A stretch of 64,000 nt of DNA from Kurthia sibirica (GTDB lineage: Bacteria; Bacillota; Bacilli; Bacillales_A; Planococcaceae). Where the stretch lies: contig NZ_QFVR01000010.1 of the NCBI RefSeq assembly GCF_003143975.1, forward strand, positions 1-64,000, in the 5' to 3' direction. Position numbers and translations under genes: made by a program. This document shows positions 52,837 to 62,275 of this stretch, one piece after another; within the stretch, counting starts at the first letter, position 1; each line of letters begins with the position of its first letter. The notes beneath the pieces are model-generated. The model had not been told where the DNA came from. It was given only the letters and a program-made list of their open reading frames with translations, and did not search any database.

Positions 52837-53846
52837 TGATGAAAGATCGCAAATTTTTTGGGCTCATCGTTGGTGGTTTCCTTCTTTTGCTCATGATGAT
52901 GTTTTTAAGTATCAATGCAGGTTTTATTAAAATTCCCTTTGATGAAGTAATAGATGTACTGTTTGGTAATGGTACGGAAGATAATATTTTGACAATTTTT
53001 GATTTCCGATTACCCCGTATTTTCATGGCAGCATTAGTTGGTATGGGAATTGCGGTGTCAGGTGCGATTTTACAGGGGATTACACGAAATCCTCTAGCAG
53101 ATCCCGGTGTATTAGGCATTAACGCAGGAGCAGGTTTAGGTGTAGTGTTATATATGTTCTTCCTACAAGGAAGTGCATTTATGGCACAAGGTTTTCTTTC
53201 TATTTTTCTTATGCCAATTGTTGCGTTATGCGGTGCTTTTTTGGCAGCAACGGTTATTTATGTACTCGCATGGAAAAAGAATGCGGTTAATCCAACTCGT
53301 ATGTTACTTGTCGGTATTGGTATCAACGCATTTTGTGGTGCATTACTCATCGTTTTCCAACTGAAAATGGATCCAATGGATTTCACGAAGGCACTTGTCT
53401 GGTTAGCGGGAACGATTTGGGGTTCAAATTGGACATTCGTCTGGGCTTTGACACCCTGGTTAGTTGTGTTAATTCCTTTAGCGGTCTACAAAGCGAAGGT
53501 TTTAGATATTATGACATTGAGTGAAGCCTCCGCTATTTCAGTTGGTTTGCATATTAATCGAGAGCGCCGTAATTTTTTACTAATTGCGGTTACATTAGCT
53601 GGTGTTTGTGTTGCAGTCGGTGGTGGTATAACCTTTCTTGGTCTAATTGCGCCGCATATTGTCCGTAAATTGATTGGTGCTAATCATAAAAAAGTTTTAC
53701 CACTTAGCGCATTATTTGGTGCAATTATTTTGGTTATGGCAGATATGCTTGGTCGCGTCGTCATGTCCCCATTAGAAATTCCTGTTGGGATTGTCGTTGC
53801 AATTATTGGTGCACCTTACTTTGTCTATTTACTCGTCAAAAACTAA
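52833..53846 (+). CDS. FecCD-family siderophore permease 2
   Basis: Second half of the permease heterodimer, 337 residues, with VSGAILQGITRNPLADPGVLGINAGA and GITFLGLIAPHIVRKLIG. ATGATG overlaps the stop of permease 1. An alternative start is ATG 52836. Together with the divergent lipoprotein it forms a FeuABC-like system whose ATPase must be encoded elsewhere (YusV plays that part in B. subtilis). Confidence 0.92.
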   Translation: MMMKDRKFFGLIVGGFLLLLMMMFLSINAGFIKIPFDEVIDVLFGNGTEDNILTIFDFRLPRIFMAALVGMGIAVSGAILQGITRNPLADPGVLGINAGAGLGVVLYMFFLQGSAFMAQGFLSIFLMPIVALCGAFLAATVIYVLAWKKNAVNPTRMLLVGIGINAFCGALLIVFQLKMDPMDFTKALVWLAGTIWGSNWTFVWALTPWLVVLIPLAVYKAKVLDIMTLSEASAISVGLHINRERRNFLLIAVTLAGVCVAVGGGITFLGLIAPHIVRKLIGANHKKVLPLSALFGAIILVMADMLGRVVMSPLEIPVGIVVAIIGAPYFVYLLVKN

Positions 53847-53858
53847 ATATAGAAGTTT

Positions 53859-53896
53859 AAAGGGTAGGCATCTATAAATGATGCCTACCCTTTCTC
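53859..53896 (+). terminator. Terminator after the permease genes
   Basis: AAAGGGTAGGCAT pairs with ATGCCTACCCTTT (53881-53893), followed by CTCTT, a weak T-run but a strong stem. Confidence 0.85.
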
Positions 53897-54088
53897 TTAT
53901 TGATCTTATATAAACCGGTTATGATAAAAAGATTATTACCAAAATAATGGAGGAAATAAGACAACAAAAAGGAATTATCTTCATTAAAAAATAGGTTTAA
54001 ATACCTATATCGGTAATAATCTACATAAAAGGTTGTACTGAAAGGGCTTGGAGCATAAAATAGTAGAGAGAACTCAGTAAAATATTGA

Positions 54089-54172
54089 ATAAAAGTGCAA
54101 CCTCAAGTAAAACAGATTGTCCTATTAGATAGTCAGCGTGTATGGCAGGATATTCTAGCTGATAACTGGTAA
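54089..54172 (+). pseudogene. Possible TetR-type regulator fragment
   Basis: A short frame reads VKQIVLLDSQRVWQDILADNW and then stops. This resembles the middle helix of TetR-type regulators (IVLLDxxxVxGWxxW). There is no start and no DNA-binding part. Very tentative. The rest of 53897-54255 shows no gene. Confidence 0.22.
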
Positions 54173-54255
54173 AGTCTTCTATATTTTCGTTTCATAAAGT
54201 GAATATGAGGGTATTTATTTGTTGAGTATTTATTAGTATGAAGGAGTTTCTCAAC

Positions 54256-54408
54256 ATGACAGAAAATAATTATAAACAACAAGAGGCAGTAAAAACAGAT
54301 GTTATTGACCATTTAATGGAGTTAGGTATTTATAAAATTAATGATTTGCAACTTTATCAAGTACCTTTAAGTGAGCTACTTTTGGAGTATAAAAAACAAA
54401 AGAGCTAA
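54256..54408 (+). CDS. Fur-regulated basic protein A-like small protein
   Basis: A 50-residue soluble protein with DVIDHLMELGIYK, then LQLYQVPLSELLLEYKK. This fits the FbpA family pattern (hydrophobic helix, L-G-hydrophobic-K, QLYELSL-like segment, ELExEY). B. subtilis FbpA is thought to assist the sRNA FsrA in iron sparing. AAGGAG precedes the ATG. No clear Fur box is visible upstream, although an iron-uptake locus lies 400 bases away. Confidence 0.65.
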   Translation: MTENNYKQQEAVKTDVIDHLMELGIYKINDLQLYQVPLSELLLEYKKQKS

Positions 54409-54512
54409 TATTCATAAATAGTATAATAAAAAACGAGAAGAAATACAGAAAAAGTGATAGAATTATAGATTGAATATAACAATGAACGTAAGAGATAGGA
54501 GAATATAAATTT

Positions 54513-56339
54513 ATGTGTGGATTTACAGGATTTGTAGGAGAAGTATCGAACCCGGATACAGTATTAGAAAATATGATGAACCAAATTATTCACCGCGGTC
54601 CAGATTCAGCTGGCGCGTATACAGATGGGCAGGCAGCACTTGGTTTCCGTCGTTTAAGTATTATCGATGTGGCTCACGGTAGCCAACCGTTATACAATGA
54701 AGATCGCTCGCTTGTGTTAATCTTCAATGGTGAAATTTACAACTTTGAAGAAATTCGTGTTGATTTAGTAGCGAAGGGGCATGTGTTTACTACACATACA
54801 GATAGTGAAGTATTAATCCATGGTTATGAAGAATATGGTACACAATTAGTCCAAAAATTACGTGGAATGTTTGCATTTGTTATCTGGGATAAAAACAACA
54901 AAAAACTATTTGCTGCACGTGATCAATTTGGTATCAAACCACTTTATTATGCTGAGATGAATGGCACATTAATGTTCGGTTCTGAAATTAAAAGCTTTTT
55001 ACCACATCCAGACTTCAAAAAAGAATTAAATGAAAAAGCGTTAAAACCATACTTAACTTTCCAATTCCCTGTACTTAATGAAACATTCTTTAAGGGTGTT
55101 TTCAAAATGCCAGCAGCCCATTATATGACATATGAAAATGGTAAAATCGAAATGACTCGTTATTGGGAACCAAAATTCAATCCAGAAGAACGCCCATTGG
55201 ATGAAATCGTAGAAGAAATCGATTCAACTGTTCGCGAATCAATTAAAGCACATGAATTCTCTGATAAAGCGGTTCAAGTAGGATCATTCCTATCTTCAGG
55301 TGTTGATTCAAGTTATGTGGCATCTGTTCTAAAACCAGATAAAACTTTTTCAGTCGGTTTTGCAGCGAAGAAATTTTCTGAGGTGGACAATGCTAAAGAA
55401 TTATCTGCTGAATTAGGTATCGAGAACATTAGTGAAGTATTAGATCCAGAAGAATGTTTCAATAAAATAGAAGAAATCCAATATATGATGGATGAACCAC
55501 ATTCAAATCCGTCAATCGTACCGCTTTACTTCCTAGCAGAGCTTGCTCGTAAACATGTAACAGTCGTATTGTCAGGTGAAGGCGCTGATGAATTATTTGG
55601 TGGCTACGAAGAATATGATGAATCACCATCTATGAAAAAATATAAAAAAGTACCGAGTTTCCTACGTCGCCCAGTAGCGTCAGTAGCATCGGCATTACCA
55701 GAAGTTCGTGGTAAACACTTCCTAATGAAGGGTGGTTTACCAGTTGAAAAAACATTCATCGGTCAAGCCCATATTTTCGAGGAACACGAATCAGCAAGTA
55801 TTTTAAAACCAGCGTTTAATGATGCACCTTCGGTTGAGGAAATCGTTATGCCTGTTTATCGTAAAAATCCAAATGAAGATGATTTAACGAAAAAACAATT
55901 ACTCGATTTAAATCTTTGGTTAGTGGACGATATTTTACTTAAAGCAGATAAAATGTCAATGGCTCACTCAATTGAGTTGCGCGTACCATTCTTGGATCGT
56001 GAAGTAATGAAAGTAGCTTCTAAAGTACCTTCACGCTACCGTATCCATCCTGAGAATACAAAATATGCTTTCCGAAAAGCATCTGAACGTGCCTTACCAG
56101 AGGAATGGTCTAAACGTAAAAAAATCGGCTTCCCAGTACCAATTCGTCTGTGGATGCAAGAAGAAAAATACTATAACCAAATTAAAGAAACGTTTGAGTC
56201 GGATTATGCAGCGAAATTCTTTGATCAACAAGCAATCGTAAAATTATTGACAGATCACTATGAAGGTAAAGCTAAAAACCAACGTAAGGTTTGGACTATT
56301 TACGTATTCTTAGTTTGGTATAAAAAATATTTCGGCTAA
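54513..56339 (+). CDS. asnB: Asparagine synthetase B-type amidotransferase
   Basis: Class II glutamine amidotransferase fused to an ATP-pyrophosphatase synthetase domain, 608 residues. Cys2 of MCGFTGFVG is the glutaminase nucleophile; HRGPDSAG and FNGEIYNF complete that site. The synthetase PP-loop is FLSSGVDSS (near 257-265), with LSGEGADELFGGY and KADKMSMAHSIELRVPFLD. It could make free asparagine. Related proteins amidate peptidoglycan: AsnB on mDAP in B. subtilis and AsnH on cross-bridge D-Asp in Lactococcus. Followed by a D-Asp-ligase-like gene and a racemase, the latter role is attractive here, giving D-Asn cross-bridges. First of a four-gene operon. Confidence 0.9.
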   Translation: MCGFTGFVGEVSNPDTVLENMMNQIIHRGPDSAGAYTDGQAALGFRRLSIIDVAHGSQPLYNEDRSLVLIFNGEIYNFEEIRVDLVAKGHVFTTHTDSEVLIHGYEEYGTQLVQKLRGMFAFVIWDKNNKKLFAARDQFGIKPLYYAEMNGTLMFGSEIKSFLPHPDFKKELNEKALKPYLTFQFPVLNETFFKGVFKMPAAHYMTYENGKIEMTRYWEPKFNPEERPLDEIVEEIDSTVRESIKAHEFSDKAVQVGSFLSSGVDSSYVASVLKPDKTFSVGFAAKKFSEVDNAKELSAELGIENISEVLDPEECFNKIEEIQYMMDEPHSNPSIVPLYFLAELARKHVTVVLSGEGADELFGGYEEYDESPSMKKYKKVPSFLRRPVASVASALPEVRGKHFLMKGGLPVEKTFIGQAHIFEEHESASILKPAFNDAPSVEEIVMPVYRKNPNEDDLTKKQLLDLNLWLVDDILLKADKMSMAHSIELRVPFLDREVMKVASKVPSRYRIHPENTKYAFRKASERALPEEWSKRKKIGFPVPIRLWMQEEKYYNQIKETFESDYAAKFFDQQAIVKLLTDHYEGKAKNQRKVWTIYVFLVWYKKYFG

Positions 56340-56363
56340 ACCGAATTGAAGGGATAAATAGCA

Positions 56364-57362
56364 GTGTATAAGAGTAGTAAAGCGAAATTGTCTTTGCTCC
56401 TCTTTTGCATTTTAGTGCTTGTAGGTCTATTAGGTGGTTGCGCGAGCATTTTACCCGCAAAAGATGGGCAATCGGAACGTGTAATAAAAATACTGATTGT
56501 TGAGTTTGGGAGTCGCACCCCTATTCCTGATATGAAAGTGACAATTAAAGATAGTGAAAGCGGTCAGATTATAGATGAACAATTAGCAAATGATGAAGGT
56601 GAAGTATCGATTAGTCGGCTGACAAGTGACAAGGAGTATTTATTTGTCCCATCTTCAATTTATGATGATGGAACGGGTAGTGCTGACGGGGTTGCACAGC
56701 TAGTAAAAATTGCAGATACGACAACATATATCGTTTTAGAAACGTACTATGTACGAGATCATAAAGGTGCGAATATACCGGTCGTTCTTCAAAATCCAGC
56801 ATTTCCTCATGGTTGTGAAATCACAGCGCTAACAGCCGTTTTGAATTTTTATGGTCGAGAAGTATCAAAGGAAACGATGGCAGCAAGCTATTTACCTCGA
56901 GGGGAATTCAAACGTACAAATGGGAAGTGGCTCGGCCCAGACCCGAGTAAAAAATACGCGGGTGATCCTGCAGACGAGCATGATGGTATGTATGCTTTTG
57001 CACCTGTTATTGAAGCAGCCGCCAAAAAATATATAGCGTCAGAAAAATCAGCCTTAAAAGTGAAAAACCTCACAGGTGCTTCACAAGAAAAAATCATCGC
57101 TAAAGTGCAAAAAGGAATCCCCGTCATTATGTGGGTGACATTAGATTTATCAGCACCAAAAATGAAAACAGGTTGGACAATTTATGGACAACAAAAACCA
57201 ATACGTATGTATCGCAATTTGCATGTCGTTGTTATGACTGGTTACCAAGACGGCAAAGTAATCGTAATGGATCCGCTAAAAGGCTATGTAGCACATGATG
57301 ATAAAAAATTCTTTACTAGTTTTACAGACATGAAATCTCAAGCAATCGTGCTTGAAAAATAA
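56364..57362 (+). CDS. C39-like peptidase lipoprotein
   Basis: A secreted, lipid-anchored protein of 332 residues. Signal peptide and lipobox LLGGC (Cys26); an N-terminal beta domain (about 38-130) resembling a Cna-B/carboxypeptidase-like fold (PIPDMKVTIKDSESGQII); then a papain-like C39_2 domain with Cys151 (FPHGCEITALTAVLNFYG), His287 (LHVVVMTGY) and Asp303 (VMDPLKGY). Proteins like this are usually unassigned cell-wall or bacteriocin-related peptidases. Location between asnB and the ligase suggests action at the wall, for example on cross-bridges. GTG start with GAAGGGA upstream. Confidence 0.82.
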   Translation: MYKSSKAKLSLLLFCILVLVGLLGGCASILPAKDGQSERVIKILIVEFGSRTPIPDMKVTIKDSESGQIIDEQLANDEGEVSISRLTSDKEYLFVPSSIYDDGTGSADGVAQLVKIADTTTYIVLETYYVRDHKGANIPVVLQNPAFPHGCEITALTAVLNFYGREVSKETMAASYLPRGEFKRTNGKWLGPDPSKKYAGDPADEHDGMYAFAPVIEAAAKKYIASEKSALKVKNLTGASQEKIIAKVQKGIPVIMWVTLDLSAPKMKTGWTIYGQQKPIRMYRNLHVVVMTGYQDGKVIVMDPLKGYVAHDDKKFFTSFTDMKSQAIVLEK

Positions 57363-57373
57363 ATTGAAGGCAG

Positions 57374-58597
57374 ATGATGAAAGTGGAAGAACAATCTTTC
57401 TTACCAATATTGATTGGTTCAGATATGAACGCATACGGTATGGCGCGAGCTTTTTATGAAGCATACGGTATTAAAGCAGTAGTAATAGGCCGTGCACATT
57501 TAACGCCAACACAAAATAGTAGCATCCTTCATTTCTTTGAGGAGCCTGAACTGAAAAAGGATTTTCTCGCAATTATGAAGAAAACAGCTAAAAAATATGA
57601 AGGGCAAAACCTTCTATTAATGGGTTGTGGCGATGATTATGTTGAATTGATTATTAAAAATAAAGAAGAACTTGTAAAAGATTTTAAAGTACCATACATC
57701 GATGAAGTATTAATGGACAAAATTCTGTTAAAAGAAAACTTCTATGCTATGTGTGAAAAATATAATTTCAGCTACCCAAAAACAGATACTGTAACAGCTG
57801 AAAACTATAGCGAATTTTCACCGGAATTCCAATACCCAATTATTATTAAAGCATCAAACTCTGTACAATATTGGGCGTGTTCATTCCCTGGTAAGAAAAA
57901 AGTGTTCATCGCATATGATGAGGCTGAAAAAACTGAAATTCTAAAATCAATCTATGCATCATCTTATCAAGATACGATGATTATCCAAGAATTCATCCCG
58001 GGTGATGATTCTTATATGCGCGTATTGAATGCGTATGTAGCAACAGATGGTAAAGTGAAATTGATGTGTTTAGGTAATCCGATTTTAGAAGAACATTCAC
58101 CAGAAGGTATCGGCAGTTATGCAGCGATTATTACGACGATTGATCCAGAAATTATGGATCAAGTACGCTTCTTCCTCGAAGATATCGGTTTTGAAGGCAT
58201 TGCAAACTTCGATATGAAATATGATTCACGCGATGGTTCGTATAAACTATTCGAAATTAATTTACGCAATGGTCGTTCAAGTTACTATGTAACAGCAGCT
58301 GGTTACAACTTGATGAAATATGTAGCAGATGATTATATGCTTGGTAAAAAACAAGAGCTTGTCTATGCAGACAATGAACATTTATGGACGATTATTCCGA
58401 ATGGTGTATTATTCAAATATGCGCAAAATGCGGAATTAAAAGCGAAAGCACGTAAATTGATTAAAGAAGGTAAAGTGACGAACTCATTATTCTATAAAGA
58501 AGATATGAATCCAAAGCGTTGGGCTAAATTGACGTTGAACAGCTTGAATTATTATCGTAAGTATAAAAAATACTTTAATAAGAAGGGTTTGTCTTAA
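57374..58597 (+). CDS. ATP-grasp ligase, D-aspartate ligase-like
   Basis: A 407-residue cytoplasmic ATP-grasp carboxylate-amine ligase. An N-terminal Rossmann-like domain (PILIGSDMNAYGMARAF), the ATP-grasp core (YPIIIKASNS, IIQEFIPGDDSY) and the metal-binding FEINLRNGRSSYYV are visible. Size and pattern resemble the D-aspartate ligase (Asl) of Enterococcus faecium, which adds D-Asp to the epsilon-amino group of lysine in the peptidoglycan precursor. The aspartate racemase gene three bases downstream supports this. Alternative: another amino acid ligase. ATG 57374 (or 57377). Confidence 0.78.
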   Translation: MMKVEEQSFLPILIGSDMNAYGMARAFYEAYGIKAVVIGRAHLTPTQNSSILHFFEEPELKKDFLAIMKKTAKKYEGQNLLLMGCGDDYVELIIKNKEELVKDFKVPYIDEVLMDKILLKENFYAMCEKYNFSYPKTDTVTAENYSEFSPEFQYPIIIKASNSVQYWACSFPGKKKVFIAYDEAEKTEILKSIYASSYQDTMIIQEFIPGDDSYMRVLNAYVATDGKVKLMCLGNPILEEHSPEGIGSYAAIITTIDPEIMDQVRFFLEDIGFEGIANFDMKYDSRDGSYKLFEINLRNGRSSYYVTAAGYNLMKYVADDYMLGKKQELVYADNEHLWTIIPNGVLFKYAQNAELKAKARKLIKEGKVTNSLFYKEDMNPKRWAKLTLNSLNYYRKYKKYFNKKGLS

Positions 58598-58600
58598 TCG

Positions 58601-59326
58601 ATGAATAAAAAAATATTAGGTATTATTGGCGGTGTAGGTCCGTTAGCAACGATGCTATTAGGTGAAGTAATTGTCCGTAGAACAAAGGCATCTAAAGACC
58701 AAGAACATATGCATTTCATCATTGATAATGATACGAGAATACCTGATCGTACGGCTTTTATTCTAGATAACACGAAAGAAAATCCTGCGCCTTTTATCAT
58801 ACAGGATGCAGGAAAGCTTGTGAGCGCTGGTGCGGATGTTATATGCATTCCGTGCAATACCGCCCATTATTTTTATGAAGAACTAAGCGATAATACAGCT
58901 GTACCTATTCTTCATATGATTCGTGAGACAGCTAAAAAGTCGCGTGCAGTTGGCGCGAAAAAAATCGGTATTCTCGGTACAACGGGTACACTTTCAACAA
59001 ATTTGTATCAAACAGCATTGCTTGATGAAGGATTAGAGCCGTATGCTCCGAATGAAGAAATCCAAAATGAGCTGATGGCCGTAATATATGATTATGTAAA
59101 AGCAGGTATTGCTGTACCAGCTGAGAAATGGCAGCATATAACGAATAGCTTTAAAGCAGCAGGTTGCGACCATCTAGTACTCGGATGCACGGAGCTATCG
59201 GTTGTCTACAAAGAGCTTGGGTTAGAACGTGATGCATGTTATATCGATGCACTTATGACATTAGCCGATACTGCAATTGAATATTGTGGCTATGAAGTAA
59301 TTGATTTACCGCAATACGTAAAGTGA
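58601..59326 (+). CDS. Aspartate/glutamate racemase family protein
   Basis: PLP-independent racemase, 241 residues, with both catalytic cysteines: Cys85 (IPCNTAH) and Cys196 (LGCTELS). The N-terminal GIIGGVGPLAT typifies the aspartate racemase branch rather than MurI, so it is expected to supply D-aspartate. It follows the ligase after three bases and closes the four-gene operon. No terminator is obvious in the 238-base gap that follows. Confidence 0.86.
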   Translation: MNKKILGIIGGVGPLATMLLGEVIVRRTKASKDQEHMHFIIDNDTRIPDRTAFILDNTKENPAPFIIQDAGKLVSAGADVICIPCNTAHYFYEELSDNTAVPILHMIRETAKKSRAVGAKKIGILGTTGTLSTNLYQTALLDEGLEPYAPNEEIQNELMAVIYDYVKAGIAVPAEKWQHITNSFKAAGCDHLVLGCTELSVVYKELGLERDACYIDALMTLADTAIEYCGYEVIDLPQYVK

Positions 59327-59564
59327 TTTTAAAATAAAACAGACGGCTGATAATCACGATCATACATCTTTATGTCTTACGATGAGGACTTATGAAATGG
59401 AGTAATAATAAGTCTAAAGTAAGCAATCATAAGGCGGTATTGTTTAGCGATTTTTCGAAGTCTGATTTTTTATGTGAAAAAATATTAATAAAATGCTTTG
59501 TCATTAGCTAAATATAGGGTAACCTTAGACTAGCAAATTTAATCGGAGAAAGAAGGTGGAGTTT

Positions 59565-60857
59565 ATGACATTCTTAAACTTACTGAATGAAGATTTACAG
59601 AAAAAATGGAAATTTGACACAACGATGCCCATTCAAGACGAAATAATTCCAGCGATGCTTGAAGGACTGGATGTCATTGCAGAATCACCAACAGGTACAG
59701 GTAAAACATTAGCGTATGTTCTACCACTACTCCAAAAAGTGAATGGTAATAAGAAAAATACACAGGCATTAATTGTCGCTCCTTCACAGGAATTATGCAT
59801 GCAAATTACAGATGTTATTCGCGATTGGACTGCAGGAACACCTGTAACTGTAGTCCCATTAATTGGTGGTGCAAATACTGCCCGTCAAATTGAAAAATTG
59901 AAAAAGAAACCAACTATTGTCGTGGGTACTCCAGGTCGTCTAAATGAATTAGTGCGTACAAAAAAATTAAAATTACATGATTTACAATATATTGTCCTAG
60001 ATGAAGCGGATCAGTTGTTAGGTCGCGAGAATCGTGTGATGGTAAAATCATTCATCGAAGGTGCAAATCATGAGCGTCAAGTTGCACTGGTGTCCGCAAC
60101 AATCACTGACGAAATCGATCAAGTTGCTGAGCATTTCATGAATAATCCTAAACGTTTTAAAGTCCGTTTAGAAGATATGCCGAATCAAGGTAAAGTGGTC
60201 CACTCATTCATGAAAGTAAGTATTCGTGAAAAAACAGAGCTACTGCGTAAACTTTCAAATATTGAAGGCATGCGCGCATTGGCATTTGTTAATAATTTGG
60301 ATCAACTGTTAATGAAAGAAACAAAGTTAGAATATCGTAAAGCACCCATTGCAGTTTTACATGCAGAGATGAAAAAAGAAGAACGTAAACAAGCATTAGA
60401 ATCTTTCCGTAAAGGTAAAATCCGTATTCTAATTGCAACAGATGTTGCTGCTCGTGGACTCGATATTTCAGGGCTTTCACATGTTATTCACGTGGATGTT
60501 CCACATAATGAAGAACAATATTTACATCGCTCAGGCCGTACGGGTCGTGCAGGTAAAGATGGTGAAGTACTGACATTACTTACTTCTTTTGAGGAAAAAG
60601 ATTATAAAGGCTTCACACGCAGTCTACCAGAAAAACCAGAAGAACGTATTTATAAAGGTGGCGTACTTTCTGCTGGCAAGGGTGAGTATCCACATGCCTC
60701 TCGTAAACCAGAGGAATTGCGTAAAAAAGCGAAAGCTGCTGGTAAATTCATTAAGAGTAAGAAGCCGGTTGCGCAACCACAAGAACGCGCACCTAAAAAG
60801 CAATACACAGCAAAAAAAGAATATGGTAAACGTACATTTAGTGATAAAAAGAAATAA
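59565..60857 (+). CDS. DEAD-box RNA helicase, YfmL-like
   Basis: ATP-dependent RNA helicase, 430 residues. Motif I SPTGTGKT (41-48), GTPGRL, DEAD box in IVLDEADQLL, SAT motif (VSATITDE), IATDVAARGLDI and HRSGRTGRAG are present. The C-terminal tail (about 375-430) is very basic (KKAKAAGKFIKSKK) and likely binds RNA. Close in plan to B. subtilis YfmL, a ribosome-assembly helicase, but with a longer tail. The ATG at 59565 after AAGGTGGAG is preferred to GTG 59556. Confidence 0.88.
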   Translation: MTFLNLLNEDLQKKWKFDTTMPIQDEIIPAMLEGLDVIAESPTGTGKTLAYVLPLLQKVNGNKKNTQALIVAPSQELCMQITDVIRDWTAGTPVTVVPLIGGANTARQIEKLKKKPTIVVGTPGRLNELVRTKKLKLHDLQYIVLDEADQLLGRENRVMVKSFIEGANHERQVALVSATITDEIDQVAEHFMNNPKRFKVRLEDMPNQGKVVHSFMKVSIREKTELLRKLSNIEGMRALAFVNNLDQLLMKETKLEYRKAPIAVLHAEMKKEERKQALESFRKGKIRILIATDVAARGLDISGLSHVIHVDVPHNEEQYLHRSGRTGRAGKDGEVLTLLTSFEEKDYKGFTRSLPEKPEERIYKGGVLSAGKGEYPHASRKPEELRKKAKAAGKFIKSKKPVAQPQERAPKKQYTAKKEYGKRTFSDKKK

Positions 60858-60878
60858 TTATGAAAAAGGGGTATTCAT

Positions 60879-62108
60879 ATGACTTTTGAAGAAAAATTAC
60901 AACAATTTGCGGAGCTTGCTGTTAAAGTAGGCGCTAATGTCCAAAAAGGACAAACATTATTAATCAATACGACAACAGATACAGTAGAATTTACGCGCAT
61001 GGTCGTTAAAAAGGCATATGAAGCGGGTGCTGCTCGTGTGACTGTAAACTTTTCAGATGGTGAAATTGATCGTGCTTTATTTGATCATGCAGATGTGGAG
61101 GAATTTGAAAAATATCCTCGTTGGATCGCGGAACAACGCGATGAATTAATTGAACGTCAAGGTGCTTTATTATGGATTGATGCGGCAGATCCAGACCTAT
61201 TGACGGGCGTATCAGTTAGTAAATTATCAGCACAACAAAAGGCAGCTGGTAAGGCATTAGCAAATTATCGCGATGCGGTAATGAACGATAAAATCGCCTG
61301 GTCAATTATTGCTGTTCCATCAGCATCATGGGCAAAAAAAGTATTTCCGGACTTACCAGAAACTGAGCAAGTACCAGCATTATGGGATGCTATTTTCAAA
61401 ACGGTACGTATTGGTGAAGGTAGCGCAGTAGAAAATTGGTCACAGCATTTAGTAGCATTGCACACGCGTGCAGATCTATTAAATGATAAACGTTATGCAA
61501 AATTACATTACACAGCACCAGGCACAGACCTAACTGTCGAACTTCCTGCAAAACATATTTGGCAAACCGGCTCTAGTCGTACACCTCAAAACACTGAATT
61601 TGTAGCAAATATGCCTACAGAAGAAGTATTTACCTTACCTTCAAAATATGGTGTGGAAGGTTTTGTTTCAAATACCAAACCGCTTGTATTCCAAGGTAAT
61701 ATTATCGATGATTTCAAATTAACATTTGAAAAAGGTGTTATTGTGAAAGCAGAGGCTGGGGTTGGTCATGATTTATTACAGGAAATGATTTCAGCAGATG
61801 AAGGTTCAAAATACATCGGTGAAATTGCGCTTGTACCACATGAATCACCGATTTCAGCATCAAATATTTTATATTACAACACGCTATTTGATGAAAATGC
61901 TTCAAATCATATCGCAGTTGGTGCAGCATACCCAACTTGCTTCGAGGGTGGCAGTGAGCTCACTGAAGAAGAGATGGATATGAACGGCATCAATACATCT
62001 ATCACACATGAAGACTTTATGATCGGCAGTGGAGATATGGATATCGATGGTATATTACCAGATGGAACCGTCGAACCCTTATTCCGTAAAGGCAGCTGGG
62101 CATTTTAA
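60879..62108 (+). CDS. M29 family aminopeptidase
   Basis: Cytoplasmic metal-dependent aminopeptidase of the AmpS/PepS (thermophilic aminopeptidase) family, 409 residues. The start FEEKLQQFAELAVKVGANVQKGQ is typical. Metal-ligand segments include EIALVPHESPIS, YNTLFDENASNHIAVG and THEDFMIGSGDMDIDG. AAAAGGGG upstream of the ATG, 21 bases after the helicase gene. Confidence 0.92.
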   Translation: MTFEEKLQQFAELAVKVGANVQKGQTLLINTTTDTVEFTRMVVKKAYEAGAARVTVNFSDGEIDRALFDHADVEEFEKYPRWIAEQRDELIERQGALLWIDAADPDLLTGVSVSKLSAQQKAAGKALANYRDAVMNDKIAWSIIAVPSASWAKKVFPDLPETEQVPALWDAIFKTVRIGEGSAVENWSQHLVALHTRADLLNDKRYAKLHYTAPGTDLTVELPAKHIWQTGSSRTPQNTEFVANMPTEEVFTLPSKYGVEGFVSNTKPLVFQGNIIDDFKLTFEKGVIVKAEAGVGHDLLQEMISADEGSKYIGEIALVPHESPISASNILYYNTLFDENASNHIAVGAAYPTCFEGGSELTEEEMDMNGINTSITHEDFMIGSGDMDIDGILPDGTVEPLFRKGSWAF

Positions 62109-62126
62109 TCGAATAATTAAAAAAAG

Positions 62127-62158
62127 ACAGCATTTCATTATGGAAATGCTGTTTTTTT
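62127..62158 (+). terminator. Terminator after the aminopeptidase
   Basis: ACAGCATTTC (62127-62136) pairs with GAAATGCTGT (62142-62151), followed by seven T. Confidence 0.92.
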
Positions 62159-62221
62159 GTTGGTTCTATAAGTTCTATTATATATATTGGGGTATTAAAA
62201 CAATTCATGTTTTAGAAAAAT

Positions 62222-62275
62222 AGAAATAGCGAAAGCTTTACTACTTGTTTTTCGGCAGGAGTCCTCGCCATTTCT
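62222..62275. repeat. Small inverted-repeat element
   Basis: AGAAATAGCGA (62222-62232) and TCGCCATTTCT (62265-62275) are near-perfect inverted repeats around CGGCAGGAGTCC. It may be a remnant of a mobile element end. The rest of 62159-62513 shows no gene. Confidence 0.4.
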
